Below are positions 51,178 to 59,267 of a stretch of DNA of 64,000 bases, piece by piece. A program made the position numbers and the translations under genes. This stretch comes from Butyrivibrio sp. AC2005. Lineage in GTDB: Bacteria; Bacillota; Clostridia; Lachnospirales; Lachnospiraceae. Under the pieces are notes generated by a model. The model saw only the letters and a program-made list of their open reading frames with translations, did no database searches and was not told where the DNA came from. The DNA is taken from the NCBI RefSeq assembly GCF_000424145.1, contig NZ_KE384138.1:286090-350089 (forward strand), written 5' to 3'. The stretch's first letter is position 1; each line of letters opens with the position of its first letter.

Positions 51178-52356
51178 TTAGTGATGGAAAAATCTCATAC
51201 CTGTAAATGCCATAACCATCTCATGTTCATTGGCTGCCTGTATAACATTGTCATCTCTTACGGAACCGCCGGGCTGAGCTACATATTTCACACCGCTTTT
51301 AGCTGCTCTCTCGATGTTATCGCCGAAGGGGAAGAACGCATCTGATCCCAGTGATACTCCGGTATTCTTATCGAGCCATGCTCTCTTGTCAGCCTCTGTA
51401 AATCTCGCAGGCTTAACCTTGAAAAGATTCTGCCACTTGCCTTCTGCAAGAACGTCCATATAGTCAACACCGATATAAAGATCGATAGCATTATCTCTGT
51501 CAGCACGACGGATGTTATCAAGGAAAGGAAGCTCAAGAACCTGAGGTGCCTGTCTGAGGAACCAGTTATCTGCCTTGGAGCCTGCAAGTCTTGTGCAGTG
51601 AATTCTTGACTGCTGACCTGCTCCGATTCCGATTGCCTGACCACCCTTTACATAGCAAACTGAATTGGACTGTGTGTATTTAAGTGTTATAAGTGAAATC
51701 AGAAGGTCCTTCTTTGCAGCATCCGGAAGGTCCTTGTTTTCCGTCACAATGTTTTCAAGCATCTTGTCATCAATTACGATGTCATTGTGTCCCTGCTCAA
51801 ATGTGATGCCAAACACCTGCTTCTTCTCAAGTGCAGCAGGCTTATAGGAAGGATCGATCTTGATAACGGCATAGTTACCGTTTTTCTTTGCCTTTAAAAT
51901 TTCAAGAGCCTTATCCGTATAATCAGGAGCAATGATACCGTCTGATACTTCTCTTTTTATAAGTCTTGCTGTATCCTCATCGCAGGTATCGGAAAGTGAG
52001 ATGAAATCACCAAAGGATGACATTCTGTCAGCTCCTCTTGCTCTTGCATAAGCAGATGCCATAGGTGAAAGGTCTCCAAGATCCTCAACCCAGTAGATTT
52101 TCTTTTCAATCTCGGAAAGCGGAAGGCCTATAGCAGCTCCTGCAGGTGATACGTGCTTAAAGGATGTAGCAGCAGGCATTCCTGTCGCAGCTTTTAATTC
52201 AGACACGAGCTGCCAGCCGTTAAATGCATCAAGCAGGTTAATATAACCTGGTTTACCGTTAAGTACCTCGATGGGCAGATCTGATCCATCCTCCATGAAA
52301 ACTCTTGAAGGTTTCTGATTCGGGTTACATCCATATTTAAGGGCTAATTCTTTCAT
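51178..52356 (-). CDS. purH: AICAR transformylase (PurH C-terminal domain, stand-alone)
   Basis: The 392-aa enzyme corresponds only to the formyltransferase half of bifunctional PurH: ELALKYGCNPNQKPSRV, ATSFKHVSPAGAAIG, YARARGADRMSSFGDFI, QSNSVCYVKGGQAIGIGAGQQSRIHCT and SDAFFPFGDNIERA. It transfers a formyl group from 10-formyl-THF to AICAR. The IMP cyclohydrolase half is absent; that step is supplied by the adjacent PurO-like gene. AGGAGAG is 6 bp before the ATG. It is downstream of the ZTP riboswitch and PurO-like gene. Confidence 0.93.
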   Translation of the reverse strand: MKELALKYGCNPNQKPSRVFMEDGSDLPIEVLNGKPGYINLLDAFNGWQLVSELKAATGMPAATSFKHVSPAGAAIGLPLSEIEKKIYWVEDLGDLSPMASAYARARGADRMSSFGDFISLSDTCDEDTARLIKREVSDGIIAPDYTDKALEILKAKKNGNYAVIKIDPSYKPAALEKKQVFGITFEQGHNDIVIDDKMLENIVTENKDLPDAAKKDLLISLITLKYTQSNSVCYVKGGQAIGIGAGQQSRIHCTRLAGSKADNWFLRQAPQVLELPFLDNIRRADRDNAIDLYIGVDYMDVLAEGKWQNLFKVKPARFTEADKRAWLDKNTGVSLGSDAFFPFGDNIERAAKSGVKYVAQPGGSVRDDNVIQAANEHEMVMAFTGMRFFHH

Positions 52357-52396
52357 GTTTTTCTCTCCTATAGTCCGCAGCCTGGTGGCGGAAGTA

Positions 52397-53104
52397 TTAT
52401 TTGTTTTTGTTCACAATCCTTGTTTCATATTTTCCTGTAGCAATGTCGATGTAGCGTGTGAAGAGGGAGACTTTGTTGTCCTCGTTGAGATTTTCCCAAA
52501 CCATCTTTGTGAATTCATCGATGTCACCGGAAATCTCTACCTCTGTAGGTTCACCTTCGTAGCTGGGAAGCGGATTGCCATCGCCCATATAGGTGTGGAT
52601 GAAGTAGCCCTTGCCAGCCTTAGGATTTTCATATGTGTATGTAAATCTGAGACAGGAAGAAGGATCATTATGATCGCTCTTTAAGATAGACATTGAAATG
52701 TCATACTTTCCATCAGCAATGTGCATAAGTCCTGAAATTCTTGGTGTATAGTTCGGAGCATCCGGCTCGAACTCCCTTGTTCTAAGGGATTCCTCGAAGG
52801 ACTGGCCTGCCTCCATGAGGTCATAGATTGTATCGGTCTGATCACCGTTTGTGACGATTGTGTAGTCACCTCTTACTCTTACAGGTGCATAGATTATAAG
52901 ACTGGGATCCTCAAGCTTTGCAGGATCAAAAGCTTCTGTGCGGATACCCTCTCCCTCCTCTACAAAAACTCGATTTCTGCTGTTTTCACTTCTTCCCATG
53001 ATAAAATAAGCAGTTACAGCATACTTTCCATCTGCACTTGTGCCAATAACGATTCCACGTCCGGGATAAGAATTTGAACTCAGTTCCTTTGCAAGATTTA
53101 CCAT
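52397..53104 (-). CDS. purO: PurO-like IMP cyclohydrolase
   Basis: The 235-aa protein resembles the archaeal-type IMP cyclohydrolase PurO: YPGRGIVIGTSADGKYAV, YFIMGRSENSRNRVF, IIYAPVRVRGDYTIVTNGDQTDT and NYTPRISGLM. It would close FAICAR to IMP, the last step of purine synthesis, and stands directly before the stand-alone AICAR transformylase (40-bp gap). The ATG at 53104 has AAGGAG 8 bp upstream; an ORF extending 45 codons further runs through the riboswitch terminator and is not real. Assignment rests on family pattern and context. Confidence 0.9.
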   Translation of the reverse strand: MVNLAKELSSNSYPGRGIVIGTSADGKYAVTAYFIMGRSENSRNRVFVEEGEGIRTEAFDPAKLEDPSLIIYAPVRVRGDYTIVTNGDQTDTIYDLMEAGQSFEESLRTREFEPDAPNYTPRISGLMHIADGKYDISMSILKSDHNDPSSCLRFTYTYENPKAGKGYFIHTYMGDGNPLPSYEGEPTEVEISGDIDEFTKMVWENLNEDNKVSLFTRYIDIATGKYETRIVNKNK

Positions 53105-53149
53105 TATTTCTCCTTTCGTACTATGCGCAGCTTTTTGCTTCACACATGA

Positions 53150-53199
53150 AATAAAAAGACCGCCTGAACAAGCCATATCACACGGCTGCCCAGGCGGTC
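53150..53199 (-). terminator. Regulated terminator of the ZTP riboswitch
   Basis: CAGGCGGTC (53191-53199) and GACCGCCTG (53158-53166) form a 9-bp stem followed on the minus strand by TTTTTATTTC. The 5-prime arm overlaps the CCGCCTGGGC segment of the aptamer, so ligand binding should prevent the stem and allow transcription. Confidence 0.85.
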
Positions 53200-53259
53200 G
53201 ACAATTCATAATCAGCTGCACTTCCCTGTGGTTACCCACTCATCCGCCAGTCGTGCAAC
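53187..53259 (-). ncRNA. ZTP riboswitch (pfl motif)
   Basis: On the minus strand the pfl signatures occur in order: CACGACTGGCGG (53255-53244), GTGGGTAACCAC (53239-53228), AGGGAAGTG and, after about 20 nt, CCGCCTGGGCA (53197-53187). The last element makes the pseudoknot that recognises ZTP/ZMP, the AICAR nucleotide. High ZMP signals folate shortage. The placement before the AICAR transformylase and PurO-like genes matches the known target set. Confidence 0.95.
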
Positions 53260-53265
53260 AACATT

Positions 53266-53294
53266 ACTGTAAACTAAAATCATCAGAAATTCAA
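53266..53294 (-). promoter_or_regulatory. Promoter of the ZTP riboswitch-purO-purH transcript
   Basis: TTGAAT and TACAGT on the minus strand are separated by 17 bp; the predicted start point is at the first base of the aptamer. Confidence 0.6.
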
Positions 53295-53338
53295 CTAGTG
53301 TTTTTTACCAAAAATATCCGGATTTCAAAATCCAAATA

Positions 53339-54628
53339 TTACTTTTTGAGTATTATTATCGGCTCTCCATAGCACTGGACTCCACCGCGGAACACCTCTA
53401 CCTCACTATCGTCTATGAGATTTTTATAGATACCGTCTTCAAACGGCATACGCACATTTGATGTAGCACCCTGCAGTGCAAAAACTCCAACCGCTTTTCT
53501 GTCGCCCTTTTCAATCGTTGCAACAACAGTATGGTTCTCATATGCTTTGCAATCAAATATTCCCGTGGCAAAAATCTCATCCTTTTTAATATCGGAAAGC
53601 TTACAAATAAATCCTGACATATCTATGCCATTTTCAGGCTTAAGCGAAACGGTATCCTTATCAAAAAGGCTTGGAAGATGCGATACCCCAAACTCCTGTC
53701 CTGCATACACAAAGGGCATACCCTTTTGGAAGAACATAAATGCTGTAAAATTACGCAGCTCCTTCTCATCAGGAATAAGGAAATGAACCCTTGTCTGATC
53801 ATGATTTTCAAGGAAATGGAGCTTAACATAATTATCGGGATAAATCACTTCCTGACGGTTCAGACTGTCAATATAAAAAGGAAGCGGCTTTTCTCCAACT
53901 AAATATTCAGCAAGCCCCGGATAAATATCATAATCATAACTGACATCAAAAGCCCTGAAAATCTCGCAATCGCTGTGAGCTGTTATGTCGCGTCCCCTTA
54001 AGTGAGTTATAAATGAATACTCGACAGATTCCGCAAGCCAGATGCAGCCGGGACGCACCGTCTCAACTTCTTTTCGTGCCTTTTCCCAGAACTCTACGGG
54101 AACAAGTGGTGCAACATCACAGCGAAAACCATCCACAAACTCAGCCCAGTACTTCAGTGTTTCTATCTGATAATCCCACAACTCCTCATGTGAATAATCA
54201 AGGTCAATAATGTCACTCCAGTCTCCTACACGGTTTCCAAAGGAGCCATCCTCTTTGTGAAAAAACCACTCCGGATGCTCTTTTGATAAAACCGAATCCG
54301 GCGAAGTATGATTATAAACAACGTCTATAATGCACTTCATGCCCTTTGCATGTATTGCCTTAACCAGACTCTTAAAATCATCAAGGGTTCCGAACTCAGG
54401 ATTTATCGCACGATAGTCACTTATAGCATAGGGAGAGCCAAGGGTTCCCTTTCTGTTTTTGGTTCCGATAGGATGAACGGGCATCAAATAAACAATATCC
54501 GTACCAAGCGCTTTAATTCTATCAAGATCTTCTTCTACTTTTGCAAAAGTTCCCTCGCTACTGTAATTACGAACAAAAATCTGATACATCATCAGATTTC
54601 TTAAGCTCTTTGGTGTGTTATCCGCCAT
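53339..54628 (-). CDS. GH13 alpha-amylase-family glycosidase
   Basis: The 429-aa protein has the four GH13 regions: VVYNHTSPDS (region I), DGFRCDVAPLVP (II, Asp nucleophile), WLAESVE (III, acid-base Glu) and FLENHDQ (IV). There is no signal peptide, so it acts in the cytoplasm on imported or stored alpha-glucans; the exact product cannot be read. It is short for the family and lacks starch-binding domains. GGAGGT is 7 bp before the ATG, and the site begins immediately after a hairpin that ends the upstream gene. Confidence 0.92.
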   Translation of the reverse strand: MADNTPKSLRNLMMYQIFVRNYSSEGTFAKVEEDLDRIKALGTDIVYLMPVHPIGTKNRKGTLGSPYAISDYRAINPEFGTLDDFKSLVKAIHAKGMKCIIDVVYNHTSPDSVLSKEHPEWFFHKEDGSFGNRVGDWSDIIDLDYSHEELWDYQIETLKYWAEFVDGFRCDVAPLVPVEFWEKARKEVETVRPGCIWLAESVEYSFITHLRGRDITAHSDCEIFRAFDVSYDYDIYPGLAEYLVGEKPLPFYIDSLNRQEVIYPDNYVKLHFLENHDQTRVHFLIPDEKELRNFTAFMFFQKGMPFVYAGQEFGVSHLPSLFDKDTVSLKPENGIDMSGFICKLSDIKKDEIFATGIFDCKAYENHTVVATIEKGDRKAVGVFALQGATSNVRMPFEDGIYKNLIDDSEVEVFRGGVQCYGEPIIILKK

Positions 54629-54640
54629 TTATTTACCTCC

Positions 54641-54703
54641 ATAAAAAATACGACTATAATGAACAAAACTTGCATAGAACAACCTTTTTTCATTATAGTC
54701 GTA
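54641..54703 (-). terminator. Terminator after the HAD gene
   Basis: TCATTATAGTCGTA (54690-54703) and TACGACTATAATGA (54649-54662) are exact complements with a 27-nt loop. The minus strand continues with TTTTTTATGG, directly abutting the ribosome binding site of the GH13 gene. Confidence 0.8.
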
Positions 54704-54720
54704 AAATCGAACGCATACAA
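54692..54720 (-). promoter_or_regulatory. Promoter for the GH13 gene inside the terminator arm
   Basis: TTGTAT (54720-54715) and a perfect TATAAT (54697-54692) are spaced by 17 bp on the minus strand. The -10 box is part of the 5-prime hairpin arm, so transcripts starting here lack that arm and cannot form the terminator. Confidence 0.6.
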
Positions 54721-54733
54721 TCTTTTTGACGTC

Positions 54734-55360
54734 CTATAAATGTATAGTCCATCCGGTTTTTATCTGTTTCTTTATTTTTTTCATTGTAACAGGATCAAGG
54801 TGCGGCCAGGATATAATCTTCTGTGCTTTCTCAGTCACAAAGTATGCCTTTTCTGCGCATAGTGCAATTGGGGTATCCGACAACGAATCCGAGTAGAAAT
54901 TATCAATTCTGGGAAAATTAATATCTATTATATATCTGGATTTTTCCTTAGCATACATCAGATTATTAACATACACACCTGTCTCTATGTCATATTCGGT
55001 AGCAACGTATTTCACACCAAGTCTCTTAGCTATTGGCCCAACCAGGCATTCCGGCGATGCACTTATTATAAGATCATCCGGGCGTTTCTGATCAAGATAC
55101 CAGGGGGAAATCCTTTTTTCATGCGTGTCCCAAAACTCCTCAACCCGGGTATCAAAATCATCCACTTTTCCTAAAATCGAGAAAAGATGACGCATAAGCA
55201 GATAACTGGGCATTTTGTCCAGCTTATATAAGACCGCATCCACAAACAGGCGCGGTAAATAAGAGAAGCATAAAAAGGGCTTCTTTTTCATGTACCATAA
55301 GGCAAAATCAACTGTGCAGTTTAAATAGTAGATTGTTCCATCAAAATCGTACACATTCAT
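54734..55360 (-). CDS. HAD-superfamily phosphatase
   Basis: The 208-aa soluble enzyme has motif I DFDGTIYYLNC (nucleophile Asp), motif II ISASPECL, and motif IV FYSDSLSDTPI. The cap is a helical insertion between motifs I and II, the arrangement of phosphoserine-phosphatase-like (subfamily IB) members. The substrate is unknown. The binding site before the ATG is weak (GGTAG). It stands alone between the sortase and the GH13 gene. Confidence 0.87.
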   Translation of the reverse strand: MNVYDFDGTIYYLNCTVDFALWYMKKKPFLCFSYLPRLFVDAVLYKLDKMPSYLLMRHLFSILGKVDDFDTRVEEFWDTHEKRISPWYLDQKRPDDLIISASPECLVGPIAKRLGVKYVATEYDIETGVYVNNLMYAKEKSRYIIDINFPRIDNFYSDSLSDTPIALCAEKAYFVTEKAQKIISWPHLDPVTMKKIKKQIKTGWTIHL

Positions 55361-55429
55361 ATTTTGCTACCAGTTGTCCTCTAGTGCTACCACAAAACAG
55401 CTACCCTACCTCTTGGAAAACACATCAGA

Positions 55430-56923
55430 TTACTCCTGCACAAGTACTCCCAGAATAACAAATCTGAGGTCATCACTGTCTGTGCAGGTAGAAAGAGTAA
55501 CCACTTTACTGTCAGCATTCACCGGGTATTCCGAGTCCATATAGGATTTAAGTCTTACAGGTTCTGCATTAGCTACAAATACCTTGGAGGCTTCTCCAAC
55601 ATAGTTGTAGATTTCGTAATCCTTGGGAACGTCCATATATGCAAAGATCTTATATTTATAAACCTTATTACCTGTCAGTATGGCAAAATACTGATTATTA
55701 GTGTAATAATTCGGGTCCTCCCTGTATCTGCGAAGGTTTCCGAACATGGTTTTATCCTTCATATTGTGACCATAGATAATGGAATTGGAATCTGTAAAGT
55801 CTGCTGCCGATCTGCTATCCAGGAAAATAGAACCGGCCTCTGCAGGCTTTCCTTCAAAATCTGTGGTTAAGTATTTTTCATTATTATCACAGTGCATAAT
55901 GGGGTAGCTGATTTCGCCGCCTTCCATATAAATCCAGCCCACAGCTTCAGGATACTGCTCAAGGAAAGATGCGAGCTCAGGCACGTTTATATCAGCACCG
56001 GGCATTGTAGTTTGCGATTCCTCAGATGCTGTTGCAGTTTCGGTTGTTGCAGAGTCATTTGCTGCCGGTTCTGTTGATGCAGACTCTGTCGTGGTCTCGG
56101 TTTCCGAGCTTGCATTTGTTTCTTCTGAGTCAGCTGCTGTCTCTGATGATGTTGTTGCTTCTGAATTAGCTGTAGTTCCTTCTGTTGCTGCTTCTGAATT
56201 AGCTGTAGTCCCTGTTATCGCAGACGCTGAGTCTCTTTTACCGGAATCAGCGGTTGTCGTACCAGATGATGTTGTAGACTGCTCTGAACCTGTAGTTTTT
56301 GATTCTTCTGTCTGAGAAGACTTTTGAGAGTTTTCATTATTTTCAGTCTTGGTCTGCCCAGCCGCCACTGTTTCTTCAGTCTTGGTCTGACTGTCAGTTT
56401 TCTCAGTCTCAGCCTTCCCATCTACTGTCTCTGATTTTCCGTTGTCTGCTACTTCTGTTTCTCCGGTTCCTTCAGCTATTTCTGTTTCCAGAGGTTCTCC
56501 GGTTTCTGCCTCTGCTTCTGCAACATCCTCTGTTTCAGGCTCTGCCTCTGTAACATCAGCTTCTACAACCTCAGATTCATTACCTGAATCATTAGTAGCT
56601 TCATTATTTTCAGAAGTAACAACCTCTGTTTCCTGTCCGGCAGGGCTCTCCTTCTTATCTGTTGTAGTTATTCTCCACACAAGACTGACTGCAATAGCAA
56701 TCACCAATACAGCAACTGTGATTACTCTCTTTTTCCAGAGTAATCTAACTACCCATGCAACTGCTGCACATATCTTCTCCGGAATATAAAGGATAATGCT
56801 TAAAAATGTAATCAATCCAAGAGTGAGATATGTAACCTGCTTTGCATGATTCTTATGCTTTTCATTGTATGCTTTGGCACTAAGCACCATTTTTGTAAAT
56901 AATTTGCTTTTTAAACTGCTCAC
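55430..56923 (-). CDS. Class B sortase with long low-complexity linker
   Basis: The 497-aa membrane protein has two N-terminal hydrophobic segments (about 31-50 and 66-88). A very long Ser/Thr/Glu/Ala-rich linker follows (about 95-305), then the catalytic domain (about 315-497). The catalytic triad is visible: His in IYGHNM, Cys in VTLSTCTD and Arg in DLRFVIL. Class B sortases attach proteins to peptidoglycan, often for pili or haem proteins; no sorting-signal substrate is encoded nearby. The linker is much longer than in typical sortases. It starts at GTG with AAGGAAG 8 bp upstream. Confidence 0.9.
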   Translation of the reverse strand: MSSLKSKLFTKMVLSAKAYNEKHKNHAKQVTYLTLGLITFLSIILYIPEKICAAVAWVVRLLWKKRVITVAVLVIAIAVSLVWRITTTDKKESPAGQETEVVTSENNEATNDSGNESEVVEADVTEAEPETEDVAEAEAETGEPLETEIAEGTGETEVADNGKSETVDGKAETEKTDSQTKTEETVAAGQTKTENNENSQKSSQTEESKTTGSEQSTTSSGTTTADSGKRDSASAITGTTANSEAATEGTTANSEATTSSETAADSEETNASSETETTTESASTEPAANDSATTETATASEESQTTMPGADINVPELASFLEQYPEAVGWIYMEGGEISYPIMHCDNNEKYLTTDFEGKPAEAGSIFLDSRSAADFTDSNSIIYGHNMKDKTMFGNLRRYREDPNYYTNNQYFAILTGNKVYKYKIFAYMDVPKDYEIYNYVGEASKVFVANAEPVRLKSYMDSEYPVNADSKVVTLSTCTDSDDLRFVILGVLVQE

Positions 56924-57111
56924 GAAATTTTCTTCCTTACAGAATATACTAATATCTTGTTCTATTATTTTTTCAAGACAACTACACTAGTATACAGCCT
57001 TACTCAATTGCACTGCAAGAATATTTATTGTCAATGACTTTCTCTGCAACCACCACTTCGGCTGACTTTATCATACTATAATTCGTTTTCTTATAGTCTA
57101 AAATAAGTATT

Positions 57112-57152
57112 AAAAAAGCACTAACCATTGATAACTCTCAATGAATTAGTGC
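57112..57152 (-). terminator. Terminator of the 110-aa hypothetical gene
   Basis: GCACTAA..ATTGA (57118-57130) pairs with TCAATgaaTTAGTGC (57138-57152); the minus strand then runs into TTTTTTAATA. Confidence 0.8.
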
Positions 57153-57188
57153 AATTATTCCTGAAAGGATATTGCTAATACTCTATGT

Positions 57189-57521
57189 TTACCCTCCTAT
57201 CACATTCCATAAAGAACGCTTAAGCACATGATCAAGAATCTTTTCTTTCCGTTCCTGTTCAAAAATGTCTTTTTCAACCTCTTCACCATCAATTGTATAT
57301 TCCGGACATTTTCGCGTATCATCTTCGAAATCCAGGCTCTCCCGAATGAACAGTTCTGAATTGATTTGCTGTTTTCCCTCTTTCGTAAAGTTGTAAATAA
57401 GGTAAGATACGGCTCCACCATAGTCATATTCATTTACCATCAGTCCATTATTTAGAGGATAGTCAAAACAGTTCATCTCCACACTGTCACTGGACCAACA
57501 TACTATCTTATTGTTTTTCAT
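57189..57521 (-). CDS. Hypothetical protein, 110 aa
   Basis: A soluble protein with no recognised motif (begins MKNNKIVCWSSDSVEMNCFD). Two ATGs lie together; the second, at 57521, has GGAGG at the right 6-bp distance. It follows pgeF by 21 bp on the same strand and probably shares its transcript, ended by the terminator just downstream. Its composition (Asn, Tyr, Glu) resembles small immunity-type proteins, but I have no direct evidence for that. Confidence 0.6.
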   Translation of the reverse strand: MKNNKIVCWSSDSVEMNCFDYPLNNGLMVNEYDYGGAVSYLIYNFTKEGKQQINSELFIRESLDFEDDTRKCPEYTIDGEEVEKDIFEQERKEKILDHVLKRSLWNVIGG

Positions 57522-57542
57522 GTTCATCCTCCAACATTTTCT

Positions 57543-58340
57543 TCAACATAGTTTCATTATTACAGCAGCCTGACTCCCGCGATTGCCTCCTGTATATCTG
57601 TGAGACCAGTATTTATGCGGCATACACATAGTACAATCCTCGATGATATCAATGTTTTCCTCGGATAATCCGGTACCCAGCATACTCCTTTTTACTACGC
57701 CTTTCAGGTCAAGCATGAATTTCCCGTTATCTTTTCGGTTATATAAATCGGTAGCTTTACCTTCCAGCAGTCTGTTTACTTCCTCAATAACTTCCTCTCC
57801 TACTTCAAAACAGCATCTTCCTATAGCAGGGCCTATACATGCCTTGATATTGCGCTCAGACGCGCCAAGGCTTACCATTTTCTTTACAGCTTCTCTCTCG
57901 ATGTCCTGTACAGTACTGCGCCATCCGCTGTGTACCGCAGCAACGACACCTGCCTCCTCATCCGCCATCAGAAGTGGGATGCAGTCTGCAATAAAAATAA
58001 CCAGCGGTACTCCCGACTCGGAAGTTACATACCCGTCAGCCTGAAAAAGTTCATCATAACCATAGGGTTTTCTCGCATGCTCTTTTCCTACTATCATCAC
58101 ATTATTCCCATGCACCTGCTGACCGCAGACGAACTCCTCTGCTTCTATGCCGCAGGAATTCAGGAACCTGTGATAATTCTCTTTAACATTCTCAGGCTCA
58201 TCACCCCTGTTCATTCCCAGATTAAGTGAATTAAATATTCCTTCACTCACGCCTCCGGTCCTGGTAGAGAAACCATGAGGATATGATATAATTTGTGATT
58301 TTATTGTATTTATTTCTGACATATTATTCCCCCGATTCAT
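57543..58340 (-). CDS. pgeF: Peptidoglycan editing factor/laccase-domain protein (YfiH, DUF152)
   Basis: The 265-aa cytosolic protein matches the YfiH/LACC1 family. It has HGFSTRTGGVSEGIFNSLNLG, QQVHGNNV with a metal-binding His, ADCIPLLM with Cys, AAVHSGWRSTV with the second His, and IGPAIGRCCFEVG. Members are reported to edit peptidoglycan precursors or act as purine nucleoside enzymes. Two starts are possible, at 58340 (behind GAGGGG) and 58322 (behind GGGGG); both are well spaced. Confidence 0.92.
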   Translation of the reverse strand: MNRGNNMSEINTIKSQIISYPHGFSTRTGGVSEGIFNSLNLGMNRGDEPENVKENYHRFLNSCGIEAEEFVCGQQVHGNNVMIVGKEHARKPYGYDELFQADGYVTSESGVPLVIFIADCIPLLMADEEAGVVAAVHSGWRSTVQDIEREAVKKMVSLGASERNIKACIGPAIGRCCFEVGEEVIEEVNRLLEGKATDLYNRKDNGKFMLDLKGVVKRSMLGTGLSEENIDIIEDCTMCMPHKYWSHRYTGGNRGSQAAVIMKLC

Positions 58341-58397
58341 GTAAGTCCCCTCAATATATCAGAAATACTATATTAGTGCAAAGGGAATGATCAAACT

Positions 58398-58427
58398 GAA
58401 AAAACGCTTAACTGTAGTAGTTAAGCG
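58398..58427 (-). terminator. Terminator-like hairpin upstream of pgeF
   Basis: CGCTTAACT (58405-58413) pairs with AGTTAAGCG (58419-58427) and the minus strand continues with TTTTTTCAG. No minus-strand gene ends here; it may stop antisense transcription from the toxin-antitoxin region. Confidence 0.6.
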
Positions 58428-58527
58428 CTTCTAATCCTGAGTAAGATGTTTATCTCCAAATGCTTTTACCTTGTACTATTGACATATATTTTATACCTAT
58501 ATACAATATTCCTAGAAAGGAATATTT

Positions 58528-58878
58528 ATGGAAGTCATTTTTTATAAAACCGAGCAAGGCGATAAACCTGCCGGACAGTTTATAAAATCAATCGAAGATT
58601 TAAAGTTGCGAGCCAAAGTCATTAGAAGTGTCAAATTACTTGAGAAATTTGGATAAGATTTAGGAATGCCTGATTCTAAATCACTTGGTAATGGTATATT
58701 TGAACTTAGGACAATACAAGGAAATAACATTGCCAGGTGTCTTTATTTCTTTACAGTAGGTGATAAAGCAATAGTAACAAACGGGATTATTAAGAAAACA
58801 CCAAAGACGCCACCCGATGTCATTGAACTCGCAGAAAGCTATCGTGAAGATTATATAAGGAGGTTTGGCGATGAGTGA
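58528..58878 (+). pseudogene. RelE/HigB-type toxin gene interrupted by a stop codon
   Basis: From the ATG at 58528 (AAAGGA upstream) the frame reads MEVIFYKTEQGDKPAGQFIK and so on for 42 codons, then meets TAA at 58654-58656. The same frame continues without interruption to 58878 (GNGIFELR, NIARCLYFFT, VTNGIIKKTPKTPP). Together the parts match the phage-derived Gp49/HigB-like toxin family, where this position is usually Tyr (KFGYDLG), so a TAC or TAT codon has become TAA. The downstream part could be restarted at ATG 58666 but would lack the N-terminal strand. The toxin is predicted to be inactive unless the stop is read through. Confidence 0.85.
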
Positions 58879-59143
58879 TATAGATGAATTATTGGAAGAA
58901 GAATTAAAAGATCCTGAATTTGCAAAGGCATGGGAAGAAACAGAAATTGAATATCAGATTAAAACCATGCTTATCCAGGCAAGGCTTGAACATCACATGA
59001 CCCAAAAGGAGCTTTCCGAGAAGTCTGGTGTACGTCAGTCTAACATCAGCCGTATAGAAAAGGGAGTGTGTATTCCTACTATTCCTACTCTTTGCGAAAT
59101 TGCCAAGAGTTATGGAAAAAAAATAAAAATAGAGATGGTATAA
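58871..59143 (+). CDS. HigA-type antitoxin, XRE-family regulator
   Basis: The 90-aa protein has a C-terminal Cro/C1-type HTH (about 35-88: HMTQKELSEKSGVRQSNISR then GVCIPTIPTLCEIAKSYG) and an N-terminal acidic arm (EELLEEELKDPEFAKAW) that would wrap the toxin. The ATG at 58871 has AGGAGG 8 bp upstream and overlaps the end of the toxin frame by 8 bp, the usual toxin-first HigBA order. Unlike the toxin it is intact. It should bind DNA and may now act only as a repressor. Confidence 0.87.
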   Translation: MSDIDELLEEELKDPEFAKAWEETEIEYQIKTMLIQARLEHHMTQKELSEKSGVRQSNISRIEKGVCIPTIPTLCEIAKSYGKKIKIEMV

Positions 59144-59227
59144 ATATTTATATATCGAAGGCACTTTCCAGTTGGCAGTTTATTTCCATCGTTTTTTGGC
59201 AGTTAACAACCAGCACTTTCATATAAC

Positions 59228-59254
59228 GCCCACGGATTAATATATTCCGTGGGC
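59228..59254. terminator. GC-rich hairpin between antitoxin and GNAT genes
   Basis: GCCCACGG (59228-59235) pairs with CCGTGGGC (59247-59254) with an AT-rich 11-nt loop. It lies between two convergent genes, but neither side has a clear T-tract. Confidence 0.4.
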
Positions 59255-59267
59255 ATTTCCATGTTTA

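Noticed and set aside
53105..53239. N-terminal extension of the PurO-like gene
   Set aside because: The extended frame crosses the riboswitch aptamer and terminator; the strong ribosome binding site is before the ATG at 53104.
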